From Bacteroidota bacterium (GTDB lineage: Bacteria; Bacteroidota; Bacteroidia; NS11-12g; UBA955), in assembly GCA_024103355.1 (NCBI GenBank), contig JAGFIU010000048.1:1-64000 (forward strand): DNA of 64,000 bases, in the 5' to 3' direction. The notes under the pieces were generated by a model that saw only the letters and a program-made list of their open reading frames with translations, was not told the DNA's origin and made no database searches. How positions within the stretch are numbered: the stretch's first letter is position 1; the number at the start of each line of letters is the position of its first letter. Shown piece by piece: positions 52,772 to 62,369 of the stretch. Both the position numbers and the translations under genes were made by a program.

Positions 52772-53647
52772 ATGGATATCCCAAATAAATATTACTTACA
52801 ACTAAATCTTAGAGGCAAGCTACATACTTGGTCAAACCCTTTGATAATGGGGATTTTAAATATTACTGATGATTCGTTCTACAAAGAAAGTTGCGTTTTA
52901 TCTACTGAGCAAATTATAGAGAAAGCAGGAACGATGTTGGATGAAGGTGCAGATATTTTAGATTTGGGTGCTCAGAGTACACGTTTCGGGGCATCTGTTA
53001 TATCATCCAATGTTGAAATAGAGAGATTAATTCCAGCTATACAAGGAATTTTGAAAAATTATCCTCAAGCAATATTAAGTATTGACACATACTATTCCGA
53101 GGTTGCAAGATATTGTATTTTATCCGGAGCACATATTATTAATGATATCAGTGCAGGTGATATGGATACAAATATGCTGAAGACGGTCTCTGAAAATAAT
53201 ATCCCATTTATTGCGATGCACATGCAAGGGACACCTCAGAGTATGCAGATTCAGCCATACTATGAAGATGTTTGCTGTGAAGTTAGTAATTATCTTCAAG
53301 CAAAACTCAAACAGGCTAGTGAACTTGGTATCAAAGATGTTATTGTTGATTGTGGATTTGGTTTTGGGAAGACTATTGAACATAATTATAGTTTGTTGCG
53401 AAATTTAAAGGCAATTAAAAATGTTATACAAGCACCAATATTAGTCGGAATCTCTCGGAAATCTATGTTATGGAAGTTGTTTAATTCATCACCTCAAGAG
53501 ATGTTGCCAGCCACAAGTGCATTGAATCTGTTTGCATTGCAACAAGGGGCAGATATTTTGAGAGTTCATGATATCAAAGAGGCAGTACAAATTAGATTTT
53601 TGCATGCTGAATATCTTAATCCGCTAACTTTGCCGAAAAAATTTTAA
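52772..53647 (+). CDS. folP: Dihydropteroate synthase
   Basis: Joins PABA to the pterin diphosphate in folate synthesis; target of sulfonamides. The 291-residue protein has IMGILNITDDSFY (about 25-37), LDLGAQSTRFGA (about 65-76), and DCGFGFGKTIEHNYSLL, the usual pterin- and phosphate-binding segments. The frame opens at 52730, but the TAACTTCG box falls inside that extension, so the ATG at 52772 is chosen. It is followed by the SCO cluster after 11 bases. PABA for this step comes from the pabAB pair at 19936-21475. Confidence 0.93.
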   Translation: MDIPNKYYLQLNLRGKLHTWSNPLIMGILNITDDSFYKESCVLSTEQIIEKAGTMLDEGADILDLGAQSTRFGASVISSNVEIERLIPAIQGILKNYPQAILSIDTYYSEVARYCILSGAHIINDISAGDMDTNMLKTVSENNIPFIAMHMQGTPQSMQIQPYYEDVCCEVSNYLQAKLKQASELGIKDVIVDCGFGFGKTIEHNYSLLRNLKAIKNVIQAPILVGISRKSMLWKLFNSSPQEMLPATSALNLFALQQGADILRVHDIKEAVQIRFLHAEYLNPLTLPKKF

Positions 53648-53658
53648 TGTAAATCAAA

Positions 53659-54342
53659 ATGAGTGATACACCCAAAAAAAATACCTCCTCCTTGGTTACG
53701 ATACTCTTGATTACTTTGCTAATTGTTGCACCCATAGTGTGGATAGTAATTTTTAAGACAGGGAGGCACCTTACCGAAAAATTGCCAATCTTGTTTGAAA
53801 GAACCGTAGATGCTAATGGTGATACTATATATCATACTATTGATGACTTTGAATTTACAAATCAATTAGGTGAAAAAATTACCAAGCAGAGTATTAAAGG
53901 TAAAATAGCCCTAGTCAATTTCTTTTTTGCAAGTTGTCATGATGTTTGTCCTGAGATGAATCGAAATCTTCAAGAGGTGTATAAAGAATTTCTTAAAGAT
54001 GACAACGTAATATTTTTGTCACATTCTGTTGACCCTGAACATGACTCAGTTCCCGTCTTGTTTGAATACAGCAAAAGATTTGGTGCGGAAGCGCCTAAAT
54101 GGAACTTTTTGACCGGTTCAAAGGAAAAAATTTATGATATAGCTGAAGTATCATATAAGTTATTAGCGAATGAAGATAGAGAAAACAATAGTTTCTTTCA
54201 TAGTGAAAATATTGTTTTAGTTGATAAAGAAGGTAGAATTAGGGGAATTTTTCCGGGAAGACGAGGAATGGCTAAAGATGGAATACCTGCAATTATTGAT
54301 GCTGTGAGAGCATTAGAATATGAATACAAACAACAACAATAA
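53659..54342 (+). CDS. SCO1/SenC copper-delivery protein
   Basis: A 227-residue membrane-anchored thioredoxin-fold protein that loads copper into the CuA site of cytochrome c oxidase or handles related thiols. One N-terminal helix lies at about 12-32. The copper ligands are Cys93 and Cys97 in CHDVC and His181 in FFHSENIVLVD. The fold segment FEFTNQLGEKIT precedes them. It overlaps the DUF420 gene by one base (TAATG). Oxidase subunit genes are not in the window. Confidence 0.92.
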   Translation: MSDTPKKNTSSLVTILLITLLIVAPIVWIVIFKTGRHLTEKLPILFERTVDANGDTIYHTIDDFEFTNQLGEKITKQSIKGKIALVNFFFASCHDVCPEMNRNLQEVYKEFLKDDNVIFLSHSVDPEHDSVPVLFEYSKRFGAEAPKWNFLTGSKEKIYDIAEVSYKLLANEDRENNSFFHSENIVLVDKEGRIRGIFPGRRGMAKDGIPAIIDAVRALEYEYKQQQ

Positions 54343-54896
54343 TGAAAGAGATAACATTCAAAAGAATCATTATCGTATTGTCAGTTGTTCTTCCTCTTAT
54401 GGTATTTATGCTATTTAGAATAAAAATTGATGGCTATAATACTAACTTCCTTCCTCCAATCTATGCCACAACCAATGCAATTACAGCGATCCTGCTTGTT
54501 GCAGCACTTTTTGCAGTCAAAAGACGTAAAATTGAATTACACGAAAGACTTATAAAGATTTGCCTTGGGTTATCTGTCCTTTTCATTGTGCTATATGCAA
54601 TTCGTCACATGACTGCAACTGAAGTACGTTATGGTGATACAAATGGAGATGGATTTTTGTCTGAAACTGAATTATTTAATGTGAGAGTTACACGATATAT
54701 CTACTACTTTATTCTGATTTCCCATATAATGCTTTCTGTGATAGTAATTCCTTTCGTTTTATTTGCATTTATGAGAGGAATGCTCAATCAAATTGAAAAG
54801 CATAAAAAAATTGTCCGATTTGCATTCCCAATTTGGTTATATGTTGCTGTTTCGGGAGCATTGGTTTATTTAATGATTTCACCTTATTATATCTAA
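54342..54896 (+). CDS. DUF420 membrane protein (CtaM-like)
   Basis: A 184-residue membrane protein with four to five helices. DUF420 proteins accompany cytochrome oxidase genes; the Bacillus homologue CtaM is needed for haem-copper oxidase activity. Characteristic residues are HERLIKICLG (about 68-77) and YAIRHMTATEVRYG (about 86-99). Coupled to the SCO gene by a one-base overlap and followed by the small CxxC protein after 4 bases, which strengthens the oxidase-assembly role. Confidence 0.87.
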   Translation: MKEITFKRIIIVLSVVLPLMVFMLFRIKIDGYNTNFLPPIYATTNAITAILLVAALFAVKRRKIELHERLIKICLGLSVLFIVLYAIRHMTATEVRYGDTNGDGFLSETELFNVRVTRYIYYFILISHIMLSVIVIPFVLFAFMRGMLNQIEKHKKIVRFAFPIWLYVAVSGALVYLMISPYYI

Positions 54897-54900
54897 GAAA

Positions 54901-55134
54901 ATGAAAAAATATATTAGTCTAATGATGATTGCACTTATGAGTTCATTAGAAGGATTAGCACAATGTCCAATGTGTAGAAGTGCAGTGGTTTCTTCATTGG
55001 ATGCACACGATTCGAAAGTTGTAGGCCTTGGATTAAATCCGGGGATTTTGATGATGTTGGCTACCGTTTATGCAATAATCTTTATTAGTGTTGGTATGTG
55101 GTATTACAAGCACAAAAAAACACATAGGGGCTGA
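54901..55134 (+). CDS. Small membrane protein with secreted CPMC motif
   Basis: A 77-residue protein: signal sequence (YISLMMIALMSSLEGLAQ), then CPMCRSAVVSS (about 22-32) at the mature N-terminus, one transmembrane helix (about 46-68) and a basic tail. CxxC with a Met between is plausible for copper or for thiol exchange. I know similar small proteins from Bacteroidota oxidase clusters but no tested function. It closes the SCO-DUF420 cluster. Confidence 0.78.
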   Translation: MKKYISLMMIALMSSLEGLAQCPMCRSAVVSSLDAHDSKVVGLGLNPGILMMLATVYAIIFISVGMWYYKHKKTHRG

Positions 55135-55237
55135 AGTTGAGTATTAAACATCCTCATTACTTTCTTTATTCTTAATAAAGTTGTTTTATTAATTGATATT
55201 TTGGCCATATTTGCATATTCAATCAAATATAAAAGTT

Positions 55238-55753
55238 ATGAAAAGGACTATTACAACAATTTTTTCTGTTTTACTTGTTACCTCTCTTATCCTTGTATCG
55301 TGCAAGAAAAGTGAGAGCACAGATGATCAAAAGGAAACAAATCCTTGTGGAGATAAAAACGTTTGTTTCAAAGTTGATGATTTGAGTTTTTCATTTAATG
55401 CAAAATGGCTTGCTCAAGCACAAGACAAGTATAAAATTTATTTTAACCAATCCTTAGGTGGAACGAGTAACGAGCGACTTGATATCATTATCAAATGTTT
55501 AGGAGGTCTTAAAACTGGTGATTACCAATTTATTGATTTTAATACACCGCTAAATGACGACCGTAAAGCAACTTTTGAGTATTACAAAAATGAAGCAGGA
55601 GAACTTACTCAATTTAGATGTGAGTCTGGTACATTAAAAATTACAAAGTATGAAGACCAAACCATTTCGGGAACTTTTACATGTGCCGCAAAAGATAAAG
55701 ATGATAATGCTGTGATATTAAAGTCTGGAAACTTATATCAGGTAAAGAATTAG
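55238..55753 (+). CDS. Lipoprotein of unknown function
   Basis: A 171-residue lipoprotein with lipobox LVSC (Cys22) and KK after it. The mature domain is a small beta-rich fold (CFKVDDLSFSFNAKWLAQ, GTFTCAAKDKD) with paired Cys, similar in look to many Bacteroidota DUF-type lipoproteins. The frame extends upstream to an ATT at 55193, which is unlikely. A strong terminator follows after 18 bases. Confidence 0.75.
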   Translation: MKRTITTIFSVLLVTSLILVSCKKSESTDDQKETNPCGDKNVCFKVDDLSFSFNAKWLAQAQDKYKIYFNQSLGGTSNERLDIIIKCLGGLKTGDYQFIDFNTPLNDDRKATFEYYKNEAGELTQFRCESGTLKITKYEDQTISGTFTCAAKDKDDNAVILKSGNLYQVKN

Positions 55754-55771
55754 TATTTGATAACTATCCTA

Positions 55772-55810
55772 AAAAAAGCTGCTAAAACAATTCGGGTTAG
55801 CAGCTTTTTT
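55772..55810 (+). terminator. Strong terminator after the lipoprotein gene
   Basis: Perfect 14-bp stem AAAAAAGCTGCTAA (55772-55785) with TTAGCAGCTTTTTT (55797-55810), loop of 11. Confidence 0.9.
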
Positions 55811-55823
55811 GTTTTAATAGAAT

Positions 55824-55831
55824 TAACTTTG
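55824..55831 (+). promoter_or_regulatory. -7 box TAACTTTG of the aminopeptidase-pdxA operon
   Basis: A perfect TAnnTTTG followed by C, 23 bases before the ATG at 55855. It begins 13 bases after the upstream terminator stem, so the promoter region overlaps the hairpin. No -33 TTG at the usual distance. Confidence 0.5.
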
Positions 55832-55854
55832 CACGCCTTAAATTATTATAAACC

Positions 55855-57279
55855 ATGATAGAAGTAAAACAAGCTTCGAAAAAAATAATTGCAGAAGCAA
55901 ATATTATTTTGTTTGACAAAGTAACTTCGATACCCGCTTCAATGCTCGGAAGTAATATCAAGAATAAATTGAAAGGAATAGAATTGAAAAAACCATTGAG
56001 TTATTTTGATGGAACTACCTTGTTTTTTTATCAACTCTGCAATGATTCTAAAGATTGGAAAAACAGAGAACAACTCCGAAAAAATGCAGCATTGGCAGTT
56101 TCCACCATGAAATCCCAAAACCTTACTCAAGTTAAAATCTGTGATTATTGTGGCGTAAGTGCTGCTGTTAAAGCATATTGCGAAGGAATCATTTTAGGTT
56201 CATATAGCTTTACAAAGTACAAAACGGACAAAAAGGTAAAAAATTCAAATGAGTTTGCAGTCTATCTTTCATCCAAAAAGATAAAAAGTGCCGAGTTGAA
56301 AGAGTGGAATATTCTTTGGGAAGCAGTTTATAAATCAAGAGATTTGGTCAATGAACCTAATTCTTACTTGACTGCACCAAAACTTTCTGAAGAATTTGTC
56401 AAAATGGGAAAAGAGGCCGGTTTTCAAGTTGAAGTATGGAATGAAACCAAAATCAAAGCTCAAAAGATGGGAGGTATCTTAGGCGTTAATAGTGGAAGCA
56501 TGATGCCGCCAACTTTTAATATCATGGAATATAAACCCAAGGGAGCTAAGAATAAGAAACCTATTGTGTTGGTAGGGAAGGGAGTAGTATATGATACAGG
56601 GGGGATGAGCTTAAAACCTACTGCCAATAGTATGGATTATATGAAATGCGATATGGCGGGTTCAGCAGTTGTTGCCGGTATCTTATATGCAGCTGCAAAA
56701 TCTAAACTACCATTACATATCATCGGGTTAGTGCCTGCAACCGACAACAGACCCGGAGAAGAAGCCATTGTTCCCGGAGATATTATTACCATGTATAGCG
56801 GAAATACAGTTGAGGTCAAGAATACAGATGCAGAAGGACGTTTGATTCTTGCTGATGCATTGCATTATGCGAAGAAACTCAATCCGGAACTTGTTATTGA
56901 TTTTGCAACACTCACAGGTGCAGCAGTAAGAGCTATTGGAAGCTATGCATCCGCAATTATGGGGACAGCGTCTGATAAAGTGTTTAATGCTGTGGAAAAT
57001 AAAGGATATGAAACTTTTGAACGTGTAATTCGTTTCCCGCTATGGGATGAATATGGCGATGAATTAAAATCAGATATTGCAGATTTCTCTAACCTCGGGA
57101 AAGGTGAAGGCGGGCAAATGTCTGCAGGTAAATTTTTAGAGAAATTTACGGATTATCCTTGGTTGCATTTGGATATTGCCGGAACAGCATTTATGCACTC
57201 AAGTGCTGATTATAGACCCGCAGGTGGTACCGGTGTGGGTGTCAGATTGATTTTTGAATACTTAAAAACTTTGATATAG
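55855..57279 (+). CDS. pepA: M17 leucyl aminopeptidase family protein
   Basis: A 474-residue cytosolic metallopeptidase that removes N-terminal residues from peptides. The two-metal site is clear: GKGVVYDTGGMSLKP (about 240-254), MKCDMAGSAVV (about 262-272) and NTDAEGRLILADAL (about 322-335) with Asp and Glu ligands. The N-terminal domain is divergent, as in many family members. The stop overlaps the upstream-most possible start of pdxA, so the genes are coupled. Confidence 0.92.
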   Translation: MIEVKQASKKIIAEANIILFDKVTSIPASMLGSNIKNKLKGIELKKPLSYFDGTTLFFYQLCNDSKDWKNREQLRKNAALAVSTMKSQNLTQVKICDYCGVSAAVKAYCEGIILGSYSFTKYKTDKKVKNSNEFAVYLSSKKIKSAELKEWNILWEAVYKSRDLVNEPNSYLTAPKLSEEFVKMGKEAGFQVEVWNETKIKAQKMGGILGVNSGSMMPPTFNIMEYKPKGAKNKKPIVLVGKGVVYDTGGMSLKPTANSMDYMKCDMAGSAVVAGILYAAAKSKLPLHIIGLVPATDNRPGEEAIVPGDIITMYSGNTVEVKNTDAEGRLILADALHYAKKLNPELVIDFATLTGAAVRAIGSYASAIMGTASDKVFNAVENKGYETFERVIRFPLWDEYGDELKSDIADFSNLGKGEGGQMSAGKFLEKFTDYPWLHLDIAGTAFMHSSADYRPAGGTGVGVRLIFEYLKTLI

Positions 57280-57281
57280 TG

Positions 57282-58370
57282 ATGAATAATAAAAAAACTG
57301 TGATTGGAATTTCGATGGGTGATCCCAGCGGAATCGGAATGGAAGTAATATTGAAAACCTTAAACCATGATTTTGTTTATGATTATTGTACTCCTGTTCT
57401 ATATGGCTCAACAAAAGTTTTCTCAGATGTAAAAAACAAGATAGACGGAGAAACTCTATCATACAATTTGATTAAAAAAATTGATGAAGCACAAGATGGT
57501 AAACTGAATTTGATATCAACTTCCAACGAACCTTTTGAATATACTTTAGGACAACCTTCAAAATCTTCCGGAAAACAAGCTTTGTTGGCAATTGACAGAA
57601 TGTTGAAAGATGTTTCTGAAGGCAAACTTCAAGTAATTGTTACAGCTCCCGTTGACAAAAATACCATCAATGGTAATATTGCTTTCAACGGCCATACAGG
57701 CTATATAGCAAAGCATCTTGGAGTAAAAAATCATTTGATGATACTTTTTAATGATGAATTAAGGGTTGGTTTGGTGACAGAACATATCCCCATTTCTGAA
57801 ATAACAAAAACAATTACGAAAGAACTCATTGTTGCAAAGGCTCAAACTTTTATTGATGCATTGAGAAATGATTTTGGAATAATAAAACCTAAGATAGCAG
57901 TATTGGGATTGAATCCGCATGCCGGAGATGGCGGAGCAATTGGAAAGGAAGAAGAGTCTATAATTATGCCTGCGATAGAGTCATTCTCTGCTAATGATAA
58001 TGCCTTTGTCTTTGGGCCATACTCAGCAGATGGGCTATGGGGTTCCAAAAACTTGATGAGATTTGACGGAGTTTTGGCAATGTACCACGACCAAGGCTTG
58101 GCACCGTTCAAAGCACTTGCTTTTAATGAAGGAGTTAATTTTACAGCAGGTCTTCCAATTATTAGAACAAGCCCTGACCATGGAACTGCTTACAATATTG
58201 CCGATAGATTTGAGGCTTCTCCAAGTTCATTCAGTGCATCTTTATTTTCTGCCTTGAAACTTTATGCAACCCGTAAGGAATTAGAGGAACTGAAAGCGAA
58301 TTTTCTGCCATTTTCTGAATTGAAGCGTGAACGTTTCCGTCTTGAGACAAGAGACTTGGATAATATGTAA
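57282..58370 (+). CDS. pdxA: 4-hydroxythreonine-4-phosphate dehydrogenase PdxA
   Basis: A 362-residue enzyme of pyridoxal 5'-phosphate synthesis by the DXP-dependent pathway. Signatures are VIGISMGDPSGIGMEV (about 7-22), FNGHTGYIA (about 132-140) with a metal-binding His, GLNPHAGDGG (about 210-219) and YHDQGLAPFKAL (about 267-278). A GTG at 57279 overlaps the previous stop; the ATG at 57282 is taken. It is cotranscribed with the aminopeptidase. No terminator hairpin of note follows; only a 6-bp inverted repeat (58370-58393). Confidence 0.94.
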   Translation: MNNKKTVIGISMGDPSGIGMEVILKTLNHDFVYDYCTPVLYGSTKVFSDVKNKIDGETLSYNLIKKIDEAQDGKLNLISTSNEPFEYTLGQPSKSSGKQALLAIDRMLKDVSEGKLQVIVTAPVDKNTINGNIAFNGHTGYIAKHLGVKNHLMILFNDELRVGLVTEHIPISEITKTITKELIVAKAQTFIDALRNDFGIIKPKIAVLGLNPHAGDGGAIGKEEESIIMPAIESFSANDNAFVFGPYSADGLWGSKNLMRFDGVLAMYHDQGLAPFKALAFNEGVNFTAGLPIIRTSPDHGTAYNIADRFEASPSSFSASLFSALKLYATRKELEELKANFLPFSELKRERFRLETRDLDNM

Positions 58371-58407
58371 CAATTGTATTTTTTATTAATTGTAAAGTTT
58401 CGGTTGT

Positions 58408-60198
58408 TTATTTTCTCCCGAATAATTCATTGATTTCTATTGCAAAATTCTCGCTGATTACTTTACGTTTCATACTTAGTTTTGGGGTGAGTTCGCCCAT
58501 TTCTAATGAAAATTCTCTTGGTAAAAGCTTGAATTTTACAATTTTTTCGTAGTCAGTAAGTTCTTTATTGACTTCTTCGATGAGTCCTTTGTAGAACTTT
58601 ATTACTGCCTCATTATTCAGCACATTATTTATATCTACAAAACTTAGATTGTTTTCATTCATCCAATTTTTGATATTTTCAAAACTTGGAACTATCAATG
58701 CGCCCACGTATTTTTCATTAACTCCCACAACCATGGCTTGTTCTATAAAAAAACTCTCCTTGAGTTTGTTTTCAATGGGTTGTGGTGCTATGTATTTGCC
58801 TCCGCTATTTTTAAATAATTCTTTTTTTCGGTCGATAATCTTATAAAACTTTCCGTCAACAAGTTCTCCTATATCTCCGGTGTGGAGCCACCCATTGATT
58901 ATCATATTGTCGGTTTCTTCTTTGTTTTTATAATAACCCACCATCACATTATCGCCTTTGCATAAGATTTCTCCGTCATCTGCCAACATTACTTCTGTGT
59001 TATTGATTACAGTCCCAATAGTGCCAATCTTTCGATTCTGTTTTCCAAATCTGTTTACTGTTATAACAGGAGAACTCTCGGTAAGTCCGTATCCTTCCAT
59101 AATCGTAATCCCTGCCGCGGTGAACAATGTAGCCAGTTTTGGAGGACATGCGGCACCACCAACAACAATTGCGCGAACTTTTCCTCCGAGTGCTGCCTGC
59201 CATTTGCTGAAAATAAGTTTTCTGGCAATAGAAAGTTGAAAATTGTAGAATAGGGTATTGCCTTCAATTTTGTATTTGCTGCCCAAACGAACTGCCCAAA
59301 AGAATAATGTTTTCTTAATGCCGCTTAGCTCATTACCTTTTTTAATAATTTTTTCATAAACTTTCTCAAGCAAACGGGGTACTGTAACAAATAATGCAGG
59401 TTTTACTTCTTTTAGATTGTCTGCAATGGTTTCCATTCCTTCTGCGTAATAGATAGAATACCCATTGTATATATAGATATATGTTACGGTTTTCTCAAAA
59501 ATGTGGTTTAGGGGTAAGAAACTCAAACTCTTTTTATCTTCTTCTCTAACCCCTATCTCGTCAATTACGTCTTTTACGTTTTTGACATTACTTACAATGT
59601 TTTTGTGACTCAACATGACGCCTTTTGGTTTTCCCGTTGTGCCTGAAGTGTAGATAATAGTAGCAATATCCTCTTCTTTTATTGCTGCTTTTCGCTTTTC
59701 AATCTCTGATATTTCACTTTCGTTGGGTGTAGAAAATATTTGTCTCCATGAGTTAGTGTCTTCACCTTCGTCAAAGGTGAAAATGTCTTTTAAAGAAGGA
59801 ATCTTCTCTTTTACTTCACTGAGCTTTTTATATAGAGATTTGTTGTTTACAAAACAGTATTTGACCTCTGCCTCATTAAACACGTAGATGATATCTTCAA
59901 TATTAGTATTAGGATAGAGCGGCACTAGAACTGCTCCGGATTGCTGAGTTGCAAAATCAGTAATGAGCCATTCTGTCCTACTATTGCTGATAAGCCCTAT
60001 CTTATCCTGATTTTCAACTCTGCTTTTTTGTTGGATACCTAATTTTATTAAACCATTTGTGAGTGCATTTACATCATCCAAAATCTGTCTGAAACTCTGT
60101 TCCTTATAAACTCCGTTAACTTTTGATGCAAGAAGTACCGATTTTTTCTTAATTCTCTCAAACGAGAGGCAGTCAAACAGTCGTTGAAATTGTTCCAT
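58408..60198 (-). CDS. Long-chain acyl-CoA ligase (AMP-dependent synthetase)
   Basis: A 596-residue adenylating enzyme that activates fatty acids as CoA thioesters. The AMP-binding core is IIYTSGTTGKPKGVMLSH, with YGLTESSP and the hinge region GWLHTGDIGEL, and the C-terminal domain KNSGGKYIAPQPIENKL. The eukaryote-like length with no signal peptide matches the FadD15/ACSL group common in Bacteroidota. The frame extends to an ATG at 60246, but a -7 box lies inside that extension, so the ATG at 60198 is preferred. Confidence 0.9.
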   Translation of the reverse strand: MEQFQRLFDCLSFERIKKKSVLLASKVNGVYKEQSFRQILDDVNALTNGLIKLGIQQKSRVENQDKIGLISNSRTEWLITDFATQQSGAVLVPLYPNTNIEDIIYVFNEAEVKYCFVNNKSLYKKLSEVKEKIPSLKDIFTFDEGEDTNSWRQIFSTPNESEISEIEKRKAAIKEEDIATIIYTSGTTGKPKGVMLSHKNIVSNVKNVKDVIDEIGVREEDKKSLSFLPLNHIFEKTVTYIYIYNGYSIYYAEGMETIADNLKEVKPALFVTVPRLLEKVYEKIIKKGNELSGIKKTLFFWAVRLGSKYKIEGNTLFYNFQLSIARKLIFSKWQAALGGKVRAIVVGGAACPPKLATLFTAAGITIMEGYGLTESSPVITVNRFGKQNRKIGTIGTVINNTEVMLADDGEILCKGDNVMVGYYKNKEETDNMIINGWLHTGDIGELVDGKFYKIIDRKKELFKNSGGKYIAPQPIENKLKESFFIEQAMVVGVNEKYVGALIVPSFENIKNWMNENNLSFVDINNVLNNEAVIKFYKGLIEEVNKELTDYEKIVKFKLLPREFSLEMGELTPKLSMKRKVISENFAIEINELFGRK

Positions 60199-60230
60199 AG
60201 TTGAGTATGTATTATTGTATATTATGTGGT

Positions 60231-60238
60231 CAAAAGTA
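60231..60238 (-). promoter_or_regulatory. -7 box TACTTTTG of the acyl-CoA ligase gene
   Basis: Minus-strand perfect TAnnTTTG (60238-60231), 32 bases before the ATG at 60198. No TTG at the usual -33 distance. Confidence 0.45.
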
Positions 60239-60280
60239 CATATCATTTAAATAAATAAAAATACTTAGACTTATTTAAAA

Positions 60281-60312
60281 ATAAAAGGCTGTCCTCACGT
60301 GGACAGCCCTTT
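60281..60312 (-). terminator. Terminator of the BNR-type surface protein gene
   Basis: An 8-bp stem GGCTGTCC/GGACAGCC (60287-60294, 60301-60308) with a 6-base loop; the minus-strand side runs into TTTTATTTTT. It sits 26 bases after the stop. Confidence 0.85.
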
Positions 60313-60334
60313 ATTTATATTAAGAATTCAGTCA

Positions 60335-62287
60335 TTATTCCACTATCATCTTTCGTGTTACAGTATTACTACCTGAAGTCAGAGTATAAAAATAAATTCC
60401 GCTGCTCCAAGCAGAGCCATCAATGGAAATAATATGATTTCCTTGGGCAAGATTTTGAATTTTATTATTTAGAATAACCTTACCTGTGATATCTCTAACT
60501 TCTACATTAAGGGCAGGAGTATATCCATTAAGGTAAATTGTAATTTCTGTTTGTTCTCTAAAAGGGTTTGGTGCATTCTGAGAAACCACAAAAACATTTG
60601 ATTTGGAATTAATTTCTTGAACATTCAATCCCCACATGTTGCCAACCAAAGAATCTAAAATATCTTGTTTGGGTATAGCCGCATAATAAATATCATTGCC
60701 TGATTCAGAAATCGGATGATTGTTTGCAGAACCGGAGTTGTTAGACAAGTTGGTTCCGGGAATATTATCTTGCTGGAATATTAAATGAACAAACTCATTA
60801 ACCCTTCTAGCTATAGAGGGAAAGTCATTTTCTTTATTTATAGTTTTGGTTAAAGCTTGTGGTCCGTGCCAAGTTTCACCTCCGTCTTTTGAAAACATTA
60901 TATATATAGCTCTAAAATTTAAAAGGTTGTCATCTAGTGCACCTTCAACGGGCATAGAGAATGCAACATAAAGATTTCCCTCAGCATCAATCCCTGCTGA
61001 AGGTTGTCTTAATATTGAAGTATTGCCAAGTCTTGCAACAGAAAGAAGGTCTGAAGGAATTATCCCATTTTCAAGATTCCAATAGGTTCCTCTTTCCACT
61101 TTGTACTCTTCGTTTCTATCTCTATCAAACATAAGGGCATTTGCAATAACGTTGACATTCGAATCATCCTCATTCCAATACATCAATGCCGCAATTCCTG
61201 GGAAAAAGCTATAACTGTCATCAGTTGAGTCAGTTTTTAAAACTCTACCTAACCCATACCAAACATGACATTTGCCATTGTTATCAATTAATACGTCCAT
61301 AGTGCCATCGCTACAATAAGGTGTGTCAACTGCCAATGTTCCTTTTTTTAGAGGAGCGTAAGGGAAAGAATCGACAAAGTAATGAGTGAATGTTGTACCG
61401 TTATTTGTTGATTTCCATAATGAAACATCGGTACCCAATCTGCCGGTAACAATTGCAACAATACTGTCTTTTACATCAATTGCGTAAGTGTCACCACCAC
61501 CGTATGCCCAACGTGTAGAATCATAATTTGGCAGCAAGACATGTTCGATATCCCATGTCTGACCTCCATCAGAAGAGCGAGAATAGGTCATTGGTGATTT
61601 AACGCCATTAACTGTGGGTGAAGGAGGGTCTGATGGTGCTGAAGAGTCTGCATAGTTCGAAATAACATGAATATAATTTAACCCATCTGTGCCGATTCTA
61701 GCCCATAATGGTCTTAGCTTGGTTTGTGTTAAAATGGGTTTTTCAGTAAAAGATGTGTTTCCTATTGCATTGTTTGTGGACATAATAAATCCACCATCTT
61801 CTGCGCTGTGTGCGATAATTACTTCTTTATTGCCTCCAATAAGGCCGATACTTGGCCATCCTGTTCTTTTTGTTTCAATTCTTGGAGTTGCTTCATCGGG
61901 TACACTCATCCAATTTGTTTTGTCATTATGATTATAACCGGTACCTCTATTGGCAAAAGCGTTGTCAGTAGAGGTTGTCCAAACAGCACTAATTGTTCCA
62001 TCAGGGTAAAGGATAATTCGTTTGCCCATAGATGCATTTGATTGTTGGTCATATTTCGTATTTCCTATTTTTATAAAGGAATAATTGGCCTCGCGTCTAT
62101 CTATACCGGATGACTTTTTTGATGGCACAACCACAGGATTAGGGTTTGGTTGTTGAACTACAGGTGCTTTATCCTGAGTTACTACAGGTGTATTAGAAAC
62201 TACAACCTGATTTGAATTTATCTTGCTTTGTGCATATAAACCGCCCGCAGCAAGAATCGAAATGAAAGTTAAGTAAATCTTTTTCAT
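60335..62287 (-). CDS. Secreted BNR/sialidase-like protein with type IX sorting domain
   Basis: A 650-residue secreted protein. A signal peptide (IYLTFISILAAGGLYAQ, about 3-19) is followed by a Pro/Val/Gln-rich linker (about 20-60) and a propeller-like region with BNR-type Asp boxes SSDGGQTWDIEHV and SKDGGETWHGPQ. The C-terminal 85 residues form a type A sorting domain (NAPNPFREQTEITIYL to NTVTRKMIVE). Asp boxes alone do not prove sialidase activity, and the catalytic Arg triad is not evident. It is monocistronic. Confidence 0.85.
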   Translation of the reverse strand: MKKIYLTFISILAAGGLYAQSKINSNQVVVSNTPVVTQDKAPVVQQPNPNPVVVPSKKSSGIDRREANYSFIKIGNTKYDQQSNASMGKRIILYPDGTISAVWTTSTDNAFANRGTGYNHNDKTNWMSVPDEATPRIETKRTGWPSIGLIGGNKEVIIAHSAEDGGFIMSTNNAIGNTSFTEKPILTQTKLRPLWARIGTDGLNYIHVISNYADSSAPSDPPSPTVNGVKSPMTYSRSSDGGQTWDIEHVLLPNYDSTRWAYGGGDTYAIDVKDSIVAIVTGRLGTDVSLWKSTNNGTTFTHYFVDSFPYAPLKKGTLAVDTPYCSDGTMDVLIDNNGKCHVWYGLGRVLKTDSTDDSYSFFPGIAALMYWNEDDSNVNVIANALMFDRDRNEEYKVERGTYWNLENGIIPSDLLSVARLGNTSILRQPSAGIDAEGNLYVAFSMPVEGALDDNLLNFRAIYIMFSKDGGETWHGPQALTKTINKENDFPSIARRVNEFVHLIFQQDNIPGTNLSNNSGSANNHPISESGNDIYYAAIPKQDILDSLVGNMWGLNVQEINSKSNVFVVSQNAPNPFREQTEITIYLNGYTPALNVEVRDITGKVILNNKIQNLAQGNHIISIDGSAWSSGIYFYTLTSGSNTVTRKMIVE

Positions 62288-62369
62288 TGTAAACAATTAT
62301 TAAATTTTAATGGGTGTAAAAGTAGCTATTATTACAATAGGAAAAAAAATCAAAAGGAGAAAAACTGAA

